From Phenylobacterium aquaticum (GTDB lineage: Bacteria; Pseudomonadota; Alphaproteobacteria; Caulobacterales; Caulobacteraceae): 64,000 bases of DNA. Position 1 is the stretch's first letter. Each line of letters begins with the position of its first letter. The position numbers and the translations under genes are program-made. The stretch is taken from assembly GCF_022695515.1 (NCBI RefSeq), contig NZ_JALDPT010000004.1, positions 1 through 64,000 on the forward strand, read 5' to 3'. Below, in pieces: positions 51,736 to 62,026 of the stretch. The notes under the pieces were generated by a model. It was given only the letters and a program-made list of their open reading frames with translations, was not told the origin of the DNA and did not search any database.

Positions 51736-53090
51736 CGGGTCGCGCCGCCGAGCGCCTGGTAGAGGGTCGAGAGCGCCAGGAGCTGGCTCTGGCGGTTGGC
51801 GGCCGCCGACAGATCGGCCGCCCGGGCCTTTTCCTGGGCGTCCAGCCAGGTGCGCAGGTCGACGGCGCCGGCCTTGTAGCGCACGCCATAGAGCTGCTCG
51901 GCCCGCCGGGCCGCGACCTGGGACGCCTCCAGGCTCCGCCCCTGGTCGGCCAGCTGGCGGCGCGAGGACAGGGCGTTGTCCACATCGACGAAGGCCTGCA
52001 GCAGGGACTGGCGGAACAGCACCACCGCCCGCTCATAGTCGGCCTTGGAGACCTTGAGGTTCAGGCTGAGTGCGTTCCAGTTCAGGAAGGGCAGGGTGAT
52101 CCCGACCCCCAGGCTGGAGGTCGGATCAGACAGCACCTTGGAGAGCTCGGAGCTGGTCCCGCCGCCCGAAGCGGTGAGGGTGATGGCCGGATAGAAGCTG
52201 GCCTTGGCGGCGTCCACGCCCGAGAGGCTTTCGCGCAGCCGCTGCTCGGCGGCGGCCAGATCGGGGCGGCGGGCGACCAGATCGGCGGGAACGCCGGGAT
52301 CGACCTGCGGCAGGACCGCTGCGCTGAGGCTCTGGGGTTCGTCGGCCTCGGGCCACGGGGTTCCGGCCAGCAGCAGGGTCAGGGCGTTGCGGGTCTCGAC
52401 CCTTTGCTGCACCAGGGCCGACTGGGCCGCGACCTGGGTCTCGACATTGCGCCGCGCCTCGTTCAGCTCGATCGCCGAGACGGCGCCGGCGTCATGCTGG
52501 GCGGTGACCAGGGTGAGCGTCTGGCGGGCATAGGCGACGCTGGCCTCGCCGCTGGCGATCTGCTGGTTGAGATAGGCCAGGGTCCAGTAGAGCTCGAGCG
52601 TCGTGCCCTCCAGGGCCAGGCGGGTGGCGGCCAGGTCCTGGGCCGTGGCGCGGGCTTCCCAGCGGGCGGCGTCGCGTTCGGCGCCCAGCTTGCCGAACAG
52701 GTCGGCCGTATAGCTGACGCTCGCCTGCACGCTGTGCGACTGGGCGTTTCCGTCCTGCAGGCTGACGGTTGAGTTCGCCTGGCCCGAGCCTTGCGGCAGG
52801 AGCGCATTGCCGGCGATCCCGGCCTCCAGCTGGGCGCGGCGGACCAGGATGGTGGCGGCCGCCAGATTGTTGTTGCGGGCCAGCACCTGGGTCACCAGCC
52901 GGTCGAGGCGCTCGTCGCCAAAGGCGCTCCACCAGGCCTCGCCCGTCGCGGCGGGGGCGGCCGTCGCGGCGACTGCGTGGGGATAGGCCGCCGGCAGGGG
53001 CGCGGAGGGTCGGGTGTAGGCGGTCGCGCAGCCGCCGAGCGCGGTGGTCGCGACCAGGGTCAGGATCAGCAGGGGATGTCGGGTCATCAT
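51732..53090 (-). CDS. NodT-family outer-membrane efflux lipoprotein
   Basis: 452 residues. Lipoprotein signal (LTLVATTALGGCATAY, lipobox GGC), RND/ABC-type outer-membrane channel repeats, VPADLVARRPDLAAAEQRL and YPAITLTASGGG in the two halves, and YGVRYKAGAVDLRTWLDAQEK near the end. It forms the trimeric TolC-like exit duct for the MacAB pump encoded 13 bases upstream. Confidence 0.9.
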   Translation of the reverse strand: MMTRHPLLILTLVATTALGGCATAYTRPSAPLPAAYPHAVAATAAPAATGEAWWSAFGDERLDRLVTQVLARNNNLAAATILVRRAQLEAGIAGNALLPQGSGQANSTVSLQDGNAQSHSVQASVSYTADLFGKLGAERDAARWEARATAQDLAATRLALEGTTLELYWTLAYLNQQIASGEASVAYARQTLTLVTAQHDAGAVSAIELNEARRNVETQVAAQSALVQQRVETRNALTLLLAGTPWPEADEPQSLSAAVLPQVDPGVPADLVARRPDLAAAEQRLRESLSGVDAAKASFYPAITLTASGGGTSSELSKVLSDPTSSLGVGITLPFLNWNALSLNLKVSKADYERAVVLFRQSLLQAFVDVDNALSSRRQLADQGRSLEASQVAARRAEQLYGVRYKAGAVDLRTWLDAQEKARAADLSAAANRQSQLLALSTLYQALGGATR

Positions 53091-53103
53091 GGGTGCGGGG
53101 GCC

Positions 53104-55062
53104 TCAGTCGCGGGCCAGGGCGGCCACCGGATCCAGCCGCGCGGCGCTGCGCGCCGGCAGATATCCGAAGACCACGCCGATCAGGGTGGAGCAGGCGAAG
53201 GCGGCGATGATCGAGGAGACGGAGAACACCAGCTTGAAGGTGCTGCCGAACGCCTGGAACGCCGCGCCGAAGCCGAGCGCGGCCAGCACGCCCAGGGTCC
53301 CGCCGATGATGCAGACCAGCACGGCCTCGATCAGGAACTGCTGGAGGATGTCGCTCTGGCGGGCGCCGACCGCCATGCGCACCCCGATCTCGCCGGTGCG
53401 CTCGGTGACCGAGACCAGCATGATGTTCATCACCCCGATCCCGCCCACCACCAGAGAGATCACCGCGATGGCCGCGATCAGCAGGGTCATGGTCTGGGTG
53501 GTGGCCGTGATGGTCTGGCGGATGTCGTCGGTGTTGACGATGAAGAAGTCCTGGGACCCGTGCCTCTGGGTCAGCAGCCGCGTCACCGCCGTCTGGGCGA
53601 TGTCGCTGGAGGTCGCGTCGTTCATCCGCACCGTGACGCTGCGCAGGGTGGTGGTCCCCAGCATGCGGGCCTGGACGGTGGTGTAGGGCAGATAGACGCT
53701 GAGGTTCTCGCCGCCGCCGCCAAAGCTCGATCCCTGTTTCTGGATCACGCCGACGACCCGCACGGGCACGTCGCCGGCCAGGATCACCTGGCCGATCGGC
53801 TCCACGCCATTGACCTTGAACAGGGTGTTGTAGGTGTTCTGGTCGATCACCGCGTCCTGGCTGTAGCGGCGCACGCTGTCGCGGTCGAAGAACTGGCCCG
53901 AGGCGATCTTCATGCCCTTGACCCGGAAGTACTGGTCGCCGACCCCGCTCACCTGGCCGGTGGCGGCGATGTTGCCGAAGCGCAGGGTGACGCTGGTCTG
54001 GACGGTCGGGGTGACGCTGTCGACATAGGGCTGCTGGGCGAGCGCGTCGGCGTCCGACACCACCAGGGTGCGGATCTTGCCTGACCGCATGTCGCCGAAA
54101 TCCTTGCCCGGCATGATGTCCAGCGTGTTGGTGCCGATGGAGGCGATATTGGCCAGCACCTGGCGGCGCGACCCCTCGCCCAGGGCTACGACCGAGACCA
54201 CCGAGGCGATGCCGATGATGATGCCCAGCATGGTCAGGAAGGTCCGCAGCCGGTGGGCGTTCATGGCGGTCAGCGCCATGCGGAAGGCCTCGCTGAACCG
54301 GTCGGCGGCGGCCTGAAGGCTCGATTCCGTGGCGGTCGCGCGATCGCCCCCAGTCCGGGCCCGGATGTCGGCCTCGCCATTGGCGCGGTCCGAGATCACC
54401 TCGCCGTCGCGGATCTCGATGATGCGGTGGCAGTGCTCGGCGACCGCCATGTCGTGGGTGACGATGATGACCGTGCGGCCTTCTTCGTGCAGCTCCTTGA
54501 GGATCTGGATCACCTCGGCGCCGCTGGTGGTGTCGAGCGCGCCGGTGGGCTCGTCGGCCAGGATCACGTCCCCGCCGTTCATCAGGGCGCGGGCGATGGA
54601 GACCCGCTGCTGCTGTCCGCCGGACAGCTGTCCGGGCTTGTGGGTCAGGCGCTCGCTGAGCCCCAGCCGGCCGAGCAGGCCGGCGGCGCGGGTGCGCCGC
54701 GCCTCGCGGCCGACGCCCGCATAGATGGCCGGCGCCTCGACATTGCCGAGCGCCGTCAGGTCGCCCAGCAGATGGTAGCGCTGGAAGATGAAGCCGAAAT
54801 GCTCGCGGCGCAGTTCGGCCAGCTCGTCGGGGCCCAGCTCGGCGGTCTCGCGCCCCGCCACCCGGTAGGAGCCGGCGGTCGGCCGGTCCAGGCAGCCCAG
54901 GATGTTCATCAGGGTCGACTTGCCCGATCCCGACGCCCCGACGATGGCGACCATCTCCCCGGCCGCGATGGCCAGGTCGACGTCCTTCAGCACCACCAGG
55001 GTCTGGTCGCCGGCGGGAAACTCCCGCCTCAGCCCCCGGATCTCGATGATCGGCGAGGTCAT
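53104..55062 (-). CDS. macB: MacB-type ABC exporter (ATPase-permease fusion)
   Basis: 652 residues. N-terminal ATPase (Walker [11 protein letters not shown]-loop, signature [15 protein letters not shown], Walker B VILADEP, switch THD). The first membrane helix is at about 265 ([19 protein letters not shown]), then a large periplasmic domain and three C-terminal FtsX-type helices. It moves substrates from the periplasm to the outer-membrane channel (macrolides, peptides or siderophores in known cases). It is two bases from macA and 13 from the nodT-type gene. Confidence 0.92.
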   Translation of the reverse strand: MTSPIIEIRGLRREFPAGDQTLVVLKDVDLAIAAGEMVAIVGASGSGKSTLMNILGCLDRPTAGSYRVAGRETAELGPDELAELRREHFGFIFQRYHLLGDLTALGNVEAPAIYAGVGREARRTRAAGLLGRLGLSERLTHKPGQLSGGQQQRVSIARALMNGGDVILADEPTGALDTTSGAEVIQILKELHEEGRTVIIVTHDMAVAEHCHRIIEIRDGEVISDRANGEADIRARTGGDRATATESSLQAAADRFSEAFRMALTAMNAHRLRTFLTMLGIIIGIASVVSVVALGEGSRRQVLANIASIGTNTLDIMPGKDFGDMRSGKIRTLVVSDADALAQQPYVDSVTPTVQTSVTLRFGNIAATGQVSGVGDQYFRVKGMKIASGQFFDRDSVRRYSQDAVIDQNTYNTLFKVNGVEPIGQVILAGDVPVRVVGVIQKQGSSFGGGGENLSVYLPYTTVQARMLGTTTLRSVTVRMNDATSSDIAQTAVTRLLTQRHGSQDFFIVNTDDIRQTITATTQTMTLLIAAIAVISLVVGGIGVMNIMLVSVTERTGEIGVRMAVGARQSDILQQFLIEAVLVCIIGGTLGVLAALGFGAAFQAFGSTFKLVFSVSSIIAAFACSTLIGVVFGYLPARSAARLDPVAALARD

Positions 55063-55064
55063 GC

Positions 55065-56285
55065 TCAGAACCCCATCGGGCTAGGCGGTCCACGGCGGCC
55101 GCCATTGCTCTGGGCGGCGGGGGCGGCGCCGGCGGCGGCCTGGGCGACCACGACCTTGTCGCCGGCCTTGAGACCGGACAGCACCTGGGCGACGGCGTTG
55201 TTGTTGACCCCGATGGTCACGGTGCGCGGCTCGGGCTTGCCGTTTTCGCCGATCACCTGGACCTGGTAGCGGCCGCCGCGGCTCTTGCCGTTCAGGGCGG
55301 CCGACGGGATGGTCAGGACATTGTCGACCCGCGCCAGCACGATATTGACGTTCGCCGTCATCGAGGTGCGCAGCCGACCATCCGTATTCGGAATATCGAA
55401 CAGCCCGTCATAATAGATGGCGGTGGAGCTGGAGCTCGACGAACTGGAGCTGGAGCTCGTGGTGTCGGTGGCCAGCGATTCCGGGGCCGGCTCGACAGCG
55501 CGCAGCCTGGCCGTATAGCGGCGATCGGGATCGCCCAGCACGGTGAAATAGACCTCCTGGCCGGGATGGACCTTGATCACGTCGGCTTCGGAGATCTCGG
55601 CCTGGACGGTCATGGTCCCCAGCTGGCCGACCTTGACGATGGTCGGCGCCGACTGGTTGGCGTTCACCGTCTGGCCCTGCTTGGTCACGATGGCGACGAC
55701 CGTGCCGTCGATCGGCGAGACGATGCGGGTGTAGCCGAGATTGACCTGGGCCGTGCGCACCGAGACCGAGGCGCTGGTGATCTGGGCGTCGAGGGCGGCA
55801 AGCTGGCCGCGGGCGGATTTGAAGCCGGCCTCGGCGGTGTCGTAGTCAGCCTTGGCGGTGGCGTCCGCCGCCAGCATCTGGGCCTGGCGGCGATAGGCGG
55901 CCTCGGCCTGGACCAGGTTCGCGGCCGCTTCCTCGCGCTGGGCGCGGACATTGGCCAGCTGCGCCTCGGCGGTGTGCAGGGCGTTCTCCTGCGGCTGGGA
56001 ATCGATCTGGCCGATCAGCTGGCCCTTCTTCACCGTCTGGCCGAGCTCAACGTTCAGGGTGGTGAGCTGGCCGGACACCTGGGCGCCGACGCTGACCAGT
56101 GTGACGGGCTCCAGCGTGCCGGTGGCCATCACGGTCTGCTCCACCGAGCCGATGGTCGCCGGCGCGGTGATGAAGGGGTTCTTCGGCGGGGCCGGGAACA
56201 GCAGGGTCTTGATCAGCAGGCCCACGACCAGGGCGGCGACGACGCCGGCGGCGATCAGGACGGTTTTTCTCTGGGTCAGTTTCAT
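55065..56285 (-). CDS. macA: MacA-type periplasmic adaptor (membrane fusion protein)
   Basis: 406 residues. N-terminal anchor ([17 protein letters not shown]), biotinyl-lipoyl-like halves ([62 protein letters not shown]), a coiled-coil hairpin at about 90-170, and a beta-barrel domain. An insertion of about twelve consecutive serines (about 55427-55466) interrupts the barrel region before [11 protein letters not shown]. It links MacB to the outer-membrane duct. ATG 56285 opens at MKLTQRK; upstream frame is not needed. Confidence 0.9.
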   Translation of the reverse strand: MKLTQRKTVLIAAGVVAALVVGLLIKTLLFPAPPKNPFITAPATIGSVEQTVMATGTLEPVTLVSVGAQVSGQLTTLNVELGQTVKKGQLIGQIDSQPQENALHTAEAQLANVRAQREEAAANLVQAEAAYRRQAQMLAADATAKADYDTAEAGFKSARGQLAALDAQITSASVSVRTAQVNLGYTRIVSPIDGTVVAIVTKQGQTVNANQSAPTIVKVGQLGTMTVQAEISEADVIKVHPGQEVYFTVLGDPDRRYTARLRAVEPAPESLATDTTSSSSSSSSSSSTAIYYDGLFDIPNTDGRLRTSMTANVNIVLARVDNVLTIPSAALNGKSRGGRYQVQVIGENGKPEPRTVTIGVNNNAVAQVLSGLKAGDKVVVAQAAAGAAPAAQSNGGRRGPPSPMGF

Positions 56286-56365
56286 GGGGCGCCGGATCGT
56301 GGGTCTGTGGATCTTGTGGACCCGACCTGACTGGGGGCCGGGTGTGGCGACGGGGCGACCGTTCG

Positions 56366-56408
56366 GTGTCGCCATGTAACGGGGGGCGGGTTTGGTGTGT
56401 CGCCATGT
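56366..56408. promoter_or_regulatory. 12-bp direct repeat in the macA/regulator promoter gap
   Basis: GTGTCGCCATGT at 56366-56377 is repeated exactly at 56397-56408, start to start 31 bp, close to three helical turns. It lies between the divergent macA and response-regulator genes and may be the regulator's binding pair. Confidence 0.45.
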
Positions 56409-56473
56409 GTCAGGCCCCGGGCGGAGCCATGCTGCGACACAAGATTCCTGCCCATGGGGCGGGGTTTGCCGCC

Positions 56474-57208
56474 ATGATGGAGATCATGACCGCGGCTCCC
56501 GAGCATCTGCTGATCGTCGACGACGACCGTGACATCCGAACCCTGGTGGCCGAGCAGCTCTCGGACGCCGGCTACCAGGTGTCGGCGGCCGCCGACGGCG
56601 TGGAGATGCGCAGGATCCTCGACCGGGGCGGGATCGACCTGATCGTGCTCGACCTCAACCTGCCCCGCGAGGACGGCCTGACCCTCTGCCGCCAGGTGAG
56701 GGCCAGGTCCGAGACCCCGATCATCATGCTCACCGCCCGGGGCGAGCCCATCGACCGCATTCTGGGCCTGGAGATGGGGGCGGACGACTATCTGCCGAAG
56801 CCCTTCGAGCCCCGCGAACTCCTGGCGCGGATCCGCAGCGTGCTGCGCCGCAGCCGCGCCCTGCCGGCCAATCTCGAACCCCTGGACGCCGTCCGCGCCC
56901 GGTTCAACGGCTGGACCCTGGACTTCGAACGCCGCCATCTGGTCGATCCGGCCGGGCGGGTGGTGATGCTGTCCGGCACCGAGTTCCGCCTGCTGCGCAT
57001 CCTGGTGGAGCACGCCAACCGGGTGCTCAGCCGCGAACAGCTGCTGGCCCTGGGCGCCGTGCGCCAGGCCGAGGCGCTGGACCGCGCCATCGATCTGCAG
57101 ATCAGCCGCCTGCGCCAGAAGCTCGACGACAATCCTCGCGCGCCCGAGCTGATCAAGACGGTCCGCAACGAGGGCTATGTGCTGGCCGCCGTGGTCACCC
57201 TGGAATGA
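56474..57208 (+). CDS. OmpR-family response regulator of the efflux locus
   Basis: About 244 residues. Receiver: LLIVDDDRDIRTLV, phospho-Asp in LIVLDLNLPREDG, LTARGEPIDRILGLEMGADDYLPKPFEPRELL. C-terminal winged helix: LSGTEFRLLRILVEHANRVLSREQLL, DRAIDLQISRLRQKL, IKTVRNEGYVLAA. It probably controls macAB. Several starts are close (56474, 56477, 56486); the upstream frame crosses the repeats. The stop overlaps the kinase start (ATGA). Confidence 0.9.
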   Translation: MMEIMTAAPEHLLIVDDDRDIRTLVAEQLSDAGYQVSAAADGVEMRRILDRGGIDLIVLDLNLPREDGLTLCRQVRARSETPIIMLTARGEPIDRILGLEMGADDYLPKPFEPRELLARIRSVLRRSRALPANLEPLDAVRARFNGWTLDFERRHLVDPAGRVVMLSGTEFRLLRILVEHANRVLSREQLLALGAVRQAEALDRAIDLQISRLRQKLDDNPRAPELIKTVRNEGYVLAAVVTLE

Positions 57209-58560
57209 AGACGTTGCGGGCCTTTTTCGCCTCCATGGCCGGGCGGATGTTCCTGGTCCTGCTGCTGGGCGTATTCGTCTCGGCGGGCCTGTCGCTCACC
57301 GTGGCCGACGCCAAGCGCCGCGCCGATCTGGAGCGCCTGCACCTGGAGCGCGCCGCCGACTGGGCCGAGGACATTGTCGCCCAGCGGGAACGCGGCGGGA
57401 CCCTGGCGGACGGCGTCGGGCCCCGGGACCTGCCGGCCGACCGCGTCACGGCCGGGCCCGTGGACCCGGCCTTCACCGCCCTGCTGGTCCAGCGCTTCGG
57501 GGCGGCGAGCGGGGTGGAGGCGCGTCACGCCGACGTCGGCAACTGCCTGCGGGCCGGCGACAGCCGCCGCCGGATCCGCACCCCGGGCCCTGACGAGGTC
57601 CGCCTGGGCATCCAGCCGCCGATCTGCTGGTTGGTGACCCTCAAGCTCAAGTCCGGCGCCCCGGCCCGGCTGCTGGTCGGCACCCCGCCGCGGCTGGTGG
57701 GCGAGGCCCGCAGCGTCGATCCCCTGGCCCTCGCCATCCTGGGCGCCGGCGCGGCGGTGATGGCCCTGGTCCTGGCGCGGATGTCGACCGCGCCCTTGCG
57801 CGACCTGTCCCACGCGGCGGGCGAGCTGGGTCGTGATCTCGACCGCGCGCCCATGGCCGAGGCCGGCCCGACCGAGGTGGCCGAGGCGGCGCGGACCTTC
57901 AACGCCATGCAGGCCCGGCTGAAGCGCAACCTGTCGGACCGCACCCAGATGCTGGCCGCGATCACCCATGACCTGCAGACCCCCCTGACCCGCATCCGCC
58001 TGCGGCTGGAAAAGGTCGGGGACGAGGCCCTGCGCGGCAAGCTGCTGGGCGACCTCGCCGAGATGCAGGCCCTGATCCGCCAGGGGCTGGACCTGGCCCG
58101 CAGCGCCGAGAGCATCGAGCCCCCGGCCCGGCTGGACCTGGACTCCCTGCTGGAGAGCCTGGTGGAGGATGCGATCGACGCCGGCGCCCAAGCCCGCTTC
58201 GTGCGCGGCGCGGGACGCGATGTCCTGGCCCGGCCCGACGCCCTGCGCCGCTGCGTCGGCAATCTGATGGACAACGCCGCCAAGTACGGGGGCGACGTCG
58301 AGGTGCTGAGCGAGCCGCGCGGCGCGGGCGTGGCCGTCCGCATCCGCGACCGTGGCCCCGGCGTGCCGGAGGATCAGCTGGAGACCATCCTCGAGCCCTT
58401 CGTGCGGCTGGAGGACTCCCGGTCGCGCGACACCGGCGGGGCGGGGCTGGGCCTCGCCATCGCCCGCGCGCTCGCCGAGAAGAACGGCGCCCGGCTCTCC
58501 CTGCGCAATCACCCCGAGGGCGGGCTGGAGGCCGAGCTGGTCTTCGCCGTGTCGGCCTAG
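57205..58560 (+). CDS. Sensor histidine kinase of the efflux locus
   Basis: 451 residues. First membrane helix near residues 14-34, a periplasmic domain of about 130 residues with two cysteines (GNCLRAG, PPICWLV), second helix (PLALAILGAGAAVMALVLA), HAMP, His box AAITHDLQTPLTRIR, and ATPase boxes NLMDNAAKYGG, RDRGPGVPEDQ and GAGLGLAIARALA. It is the partner of the preceding regulator; a drug or peptide signal is plausible given MacAB next door. Confidence 0.92.
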   Translation: MKTLRAFFASMAGRMFLVLLLGVFVSAGLSLTVADAKRRADLERLHLERAADWAEDIVAQRERGGTLADGVGPRDLPADRVTAGPVDPAFTALLVQRFGAASGVEARHADVGNCLRAGDSRRRIRTPGPDEVRLGIQPPICWLVTLKLKSGAPARLLVGTPPRLVGEARSVDPLALAILGAGAAVMALVLARMSTAPLRDLSHAAGELGRDLDRAPMAEAGPTEVAEAARTFNAMQARLKRNLSDRTQMLAAITHDLQTPLTRIRLRLEKVGDEALRGKLLGDLAEMQALIRQGLDLARSAESIEPPARLDLDSLLESLVEDAIDAGAQARFVRGAGRDVLARPDALRRCVGNLMDNAAKYGGDVEVLSEPRGAGVAVRIRDRGPGVPEDQLETILEPFVRLEDSRSRDTGGAGLGLAIARALAEKNGARLSLRNHPEGGLEAELVFAVSA

Positions 58561-60251
58561 GCCGCTTCCTCCAGGGCCAGCTTCTCCCGCAGCTCGCGCT
58601 TCAGGAACTTGCCCGAGGCGTTGCGCGGCAGGGGCTCGCTGAGGATCCAGATGTAGCGGGGGGCCTTGTGCTTGGCGATCAGGCCGGCGCAGTGGGCGCG
58701 CAGCTCGTCGCCCGTCACGGTCATGCCCGGACGCAGGTGGACGGCGGCCGCCACCTCCTCGCCGAGGCGGGCGTCCGGCACGCCAAACACGCTGCATTCG
58801 GCCACGGCCGGATGGCGATAGAGGGTCGCCTCGACCTCGGCGCAATAGACGTTCTCGCCGCCGCGCAGCACCATGTCCTTCTTGCGGTCGACGATATAGA
58901 TGAAGCCGTCCTCGTCGATCCGGGCCACATCGCCGGTGTGCAGCCAGCCGTCGGTGATGGATTCGGCGGTCGCCTCGGGGCGGTTGATATAGCCCTTGAT
59001 GACCGGGGCGCCGCGCACCCACAGCTCGCCGACCTGGCCCCGGGGAACGGTGTTCCCGTCGTCATCCACGCACTTGACCTCCAGCGTCGGCACCGGCGGG
59101 CCGGCGCTGTCGGGGCGGTCGACGAAGAAGTCGCCGGACACCGAGGTGATGATCCCGCAGGTCTCGGTCATGCCGTAGCCGGTGTTCGGCCGGGCGCTCT
59201 TCACGCTGGAATCGATCTTGTGCACCAGGTCCGGCGGCAGCTGGGCCCCGCCGCCGCCCAGGCTCATCAGGCTGGAGACGTCGTGCTTGTCGAACTCGGG
59301 GTGGGTGATCAGCTCACGCGACATCACCGGCACGCCGCTCATGGCCGTGACCTTCTCGCGCTGGATCAGCTTCAGCGCCTCGCCCGCGTCCCAGCGGTAC
59401 ATCAGGACCATGGTCCCGCCGGCGGCGGTGGTCATGTAGGCGCCGCAGTTGTTGGCGGTGACGTGGAACAGCGGCGTGGTCAGCAGCGAGACCGGGATCG
59501 GAGCCTCGGCCGGGGGCTGCACGCCGGTCGCCCGTTGGGTGGCCAGCGCCTGGGCCTGGCCGCAGGAGATCATGTTGAACAGGTTGGCGACGCAGCCGCG
59601 ATGGGTGAGCTGCGCCCCCTTCGGGAAGCCGGTGGTGCCCGACGTGTAGAAGATGCAGGCGTCGGCGTCGGGATCGACGGTCACGTCGGGCAGGGTCCCG
59701 CCGGTTGCGATGACCTCGGCATAGGGCGTGACGCGCGGCGCGGGCGCGGCCAGGCGCACGCCGACCAGCTTGGCGTCGCCGGCCATCTCAGGACGCTCCT
59801 GGATGCGGGCCAGGCGCTCGGCGTCGGCGAACACCGCCTTGGGCGCGGAGTCCTTCAGCGCATAGGCCATTTCCTCGGTGGTCCACCAGGCGTTCATGCC
59901 GACGGCGGCGACGCCGATGGAGACGCAGGCCCAATAGATCAGCATCCATTCCGGATAGTTGCGCATGGCGATCGCCACGCGGTCGCCGGGGACGACGCCG
60001 TTGGCCATCAGCCAGTTGGCGATCGAGGCGACCTGCTGGTGCGCCTCGGCATAGGTGATGCGCTCGTCCTGATAGACGAGATAGGTGCGGTCGGCGAAGG
60101 CGGCCGTGGACAGCCAGAACTCGCGAACCGAGGGCGGGACGTTCTTGAAGGTGCGGATCGGCACGCCGCGCACCTCGGCGACAGCGATCTCGAACGGGGC
60201 GCCGGGCGCGGTCAGTTCCGCCCACGCCTGCTTCAGCTCCTGGTAATGCAA
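58557..60251 (-). CDS. AMP-dependent acyl-CoA synthetase
   Basis: A 564-residue ANL-family ligase. Motifs are intact: IFYTSGTTGFPKGAQLTHRG, GYGMTETCGIITS, GWLHTGDVARIDEDGFIYIVDRKKDM and the C-terminal PLPRNASGKFLKREL with catalytic Lys. It probably activates a fatty or aromatic acid. I start it at TTG 60251, six bases after GGAAGGA and giving HYQELKQAWAEL; the next Met is deep inside. It is convergent with the efflux kinase and divergent from the YdjC gene. Confidence 0.88.
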   Translation of the reverse strand: MHYQELKQAWAELTAPGAPFEIAVAEVRGVPIRTFKNVPPSVREFWLSTAAFADRTYLVYQDERITYAEAHQQVASIANWLMANGVVPGDRVAIAMRNYPEWMLIYWACVSIGVAAVGMNAWWTTEEMAYALKDSAPKAVFADAERLARIQERPEMAGDAKLVGVRLAAPAPRVTPYAEVIATGGTLPDVTVDPDADACIFYTSGTTGFPKGAQLTHRGCVANLFNMISCGQAQALATQRATGVQPPAEAPIPVSLLTTPLFHVTANNCGAYMTTAAGGTMVLMYRWDAGEALKLIQREKVTAMSGVPVMSRELITHPEFDKHDVSSLMSLGGGGAQLPPDLVHKIDSSVKSARPNTGYGMTETCGIITSVSGDFFVDRPDSAGPPVPTLEVKCVDDDGNTVPRGQVGELWVRGAPVIKGYINRPEATAESITDGWLHTGDVARIDEDGFIYIVDRKKDMVLRGGENVYCAEVEATLYRHPAVAECSVFGVPDARLGEEVAAAVHLRPGMTVTGDELRAHCAGLIAKHKAPRYIWILSEPLPRNASGKFLKRELREKLALEEAA

Positions 60252-60465
60252 CGCACGTTCCTTCCCTAGATCCACATAACGCCCGTCCTGGCCCGTCTGC
60301 GCGGGCCTTCGAACGGGGCCTATTTCAATGTCGGGCGGGTCTCTGGCAACTGCTGATGGCGGCTGCCCGCGAATCTTTTCGCAAATGCTCCGTCCCCGGC
60401 GCCGCCAGGGCCCTGGACAGGAGCCCGCGGGCCCGGCCGAATGGCGGCGCGCGGGGAGGGCGGCG

Positions 60466-61314
60466 ATGGGCGAGGCGGTCGGATCGGTGGCGGAGCGGCT
60501 GGGCCACGGGCCGGGCGAGCGTCTGCTGATCGTCAATTGCGATGACATCGGCTCCAGCCATGCGGCCAACCTCGCCAGCCTCGAGGCGATGACCGCAGGG
60601 ATCGCCACCAGCGCCACCCTGATGGTCCCCTGTCCCTGGGCGGTCGAGGCGGTGGAGATGTTCGCGGGCCTGGACGTGGGCGTGCACCTGACCCTGACCG
60701 CCGAATATCCCGGCTATCGCTGGCGCGCGCTCACCGGCGCGGCCTCTCTGCACGACGCCCAGGGCTATATGCCGGCGACGGCGGCGGCGGTGTTCGCCCG
60801 GGCCCATCCCGACGACGTGCGCCGCGAGTGCCGGGCCCAGATCGACCAGGCGCTCGACTGGGGCGTCGACGTCACCCACCTCGACTCCCACATGGGCACG
60901 GTCCAGCTCGATCCGCGGTTCTTCGAGATCTATGTCGAGCTGGCCTGCGAATATCGCCTGCCCCTGCGCATGGTGGGGGCGCGGCACGAGCCGGGCCTGG
61001 GCTTCCTGTCGCGACGGCCGGCGGCCCAGCTGGGCTTGGTTTTCCCCGACGCCTTCGTCTCCCGCTGGGGCGAGCCCACCGCCGACCTCCTGCGCAAGGT
61101 CCTGCCCCGGCTGGGGCCCGGGGTGGCGGAGGTGAACCTGCACCCGGTGCTCGATGGACCCGAACTGCGCGGCTACGACCACCGTGAGGCCCAGATCCGC
61201 GTCGACGACCACGCCTGCGCCCTGGACCCTGGCATCGCCGCCCTGATCGCGGCCGAGGGTTTCAAGCCGATCAGCTTCCGACCCCTGCGGGACCTGCAGC
61301 GCGGCGAAGGGTAG
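60466..61314 (+). CDS. YdjC/ChbG-family carbohydrate deacetylase
   Basis: A 282-residue YdjC-fold protein: LLIVNCDDIGSSHAAN holds the metal-binding Asp pair, LDVGVHLTLTAEYPGYRW the His, and VTHLDSHMGTVQLDPRFFEIYVEL the second metal His region. A late EVNLHPVLDGPELRG follows. Such enzymes remove acetyl groups from N-acetyl sugars such as chito-oligosaccharides. GGGGAGGG precedes ATG 60466; the upstream frame is not convincing. The preceding 214-base gap shows no other gene. Confidence 0.87.
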   Translation: MGEAVGSVAERLGHGPGERLLIVNCDDIGSSHAANLASLEAMTAGIATSATLMVPCPWAVEAVEMFAGLDVGVHLTLTAEYPGYRWRALTGAASLHDAQGYMPATAAAVFARAHPDDVRRECRAQIDQALDWGVDVTHLDSHMGTVQLDPRFFEIYVELACEYRLPLRMVGARHEPGLGFLSRRPAAQLGLVFPDAFVSRWGEPTADLLRKVLPRLGPGVAEVNLHPVLDGPELRGYDHREAQIRVDDHACALDPGIAALIAAEGFKPISFRPLRDLQRGEG

Positions 61315-61324
61315 GGCGCGCAAA

Positions 61325-61349
61325 AAGTACTTTGAAACATAAAGTACTT
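61325..61349. promoter_or_regulatory. Paired AAGTACTT operator over a promoter
   Basis: AAGTACTT occurs at 61325-61332 and 61342-61349, 17 bp apart, forming an inverted repeat around GAAACAT. It overlaps a plausible promoter (TTGAAA at 61332, TATGCA at 61354, 16-bp spacing). The winged-helix protein encoded two genes on is the likely reader. Confidence 0.5.
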
Positions 61350-61386
61350 GGTCTATGCAGGCTCCATCGGAATGACGGAGGTCCCC

Positions 61387-62016
61387 ATGACGGACGCCAA
61401 ACAAGCCCTGCGCGACGACATCAGCTTCATGCGCGCCCTGGCCGAGGAGGGGCGCGCGACGCCCATGCTGGGCGGTTCGATCCTGCTGGCCGCGGGCCTG
61501 ATCTTCGGCGGGGTCCAGGCGCTGGGGCTCGCGGCGCTCCAGCTCGGCCTGTTGCGGGAGCATCCGGCCCTGTCGGTCTATCTGCCCTTCGGAGCGATGG
61601 CGGTGTTCCTGGCGGCGCTCAGCCTGCTGCGCCGCGGCCTGGGCGCACGGCCCGGCGCGCACTCGCCGGTCAACCGCGCCACGGGCTCGGCCTGGCGCGG
61701 CGTCGGCGTCGCGATCATGGTCCTGGTCGCGGCGTTCATGCTGACCAGCTGGCGGTTCGCCGACTGGCGGGTGTTCGCGGTCTTTCCGTCCGTGATCTTC
61801 GCCCTCTACGGCGCCGGCTGGCTGGTCTCCGCGGCGATGACCCGGATCGGCTGGATGGCGCTGGTGGCCTATTCCAGCTTCGGCGCGGCCTTGGGGATCG
61901 CGGCGCTTAGTGATCGCGTGGTGGTCGCCTCGGCCCTGGAAGCGGCGAGCCTGTTCCTGCTGGTCGCCCTGCCGGGCTACCTCCTCATGCGCCAAGCCCC
62001 CAGCGACATCGTCTAG
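61387..62016 (+). CDS. Integral membrane protein paired with a winged-helix regulator
   Basis: 209 residues with about six hydrophobic helices (GGSILLAAGLIFGGVQALGL, FGAMAVFLAALSLL, VGVAIMVLVAAFMLTSW, VFPSVIFALYGAGWLV, MALVAYSSFGAALGI, ASLFLLVALPGYLLM). No family name that I can give with confidence. GGAGG precedes ATG 61387, in preference to an upstream GTG-type start. It lies 10 bases before the regulator gene, a recurring membrane protein plus HTH_34-type pair. Confidence 0.72.
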   Translation: MTDAKQALRDDISFMRALAEEGRATPMLGGSILLAAGLIFGGVQALGLAALQLGLLREHPALSVYLPFGAMAVFLAALSLLRRGLGARPGAHSPVNRATGSAWRGVGVAIMVLVAAFMLTSWRFADWRVFAVFPSVIFALYGAGWLVSAAMTRIGWMALVAYSSFGAALGIAALSDRVVVASALEAASLFLLVALPGYLLMRQAPSDIV

Positions 62017-62026
62017 GACCCCGGCC

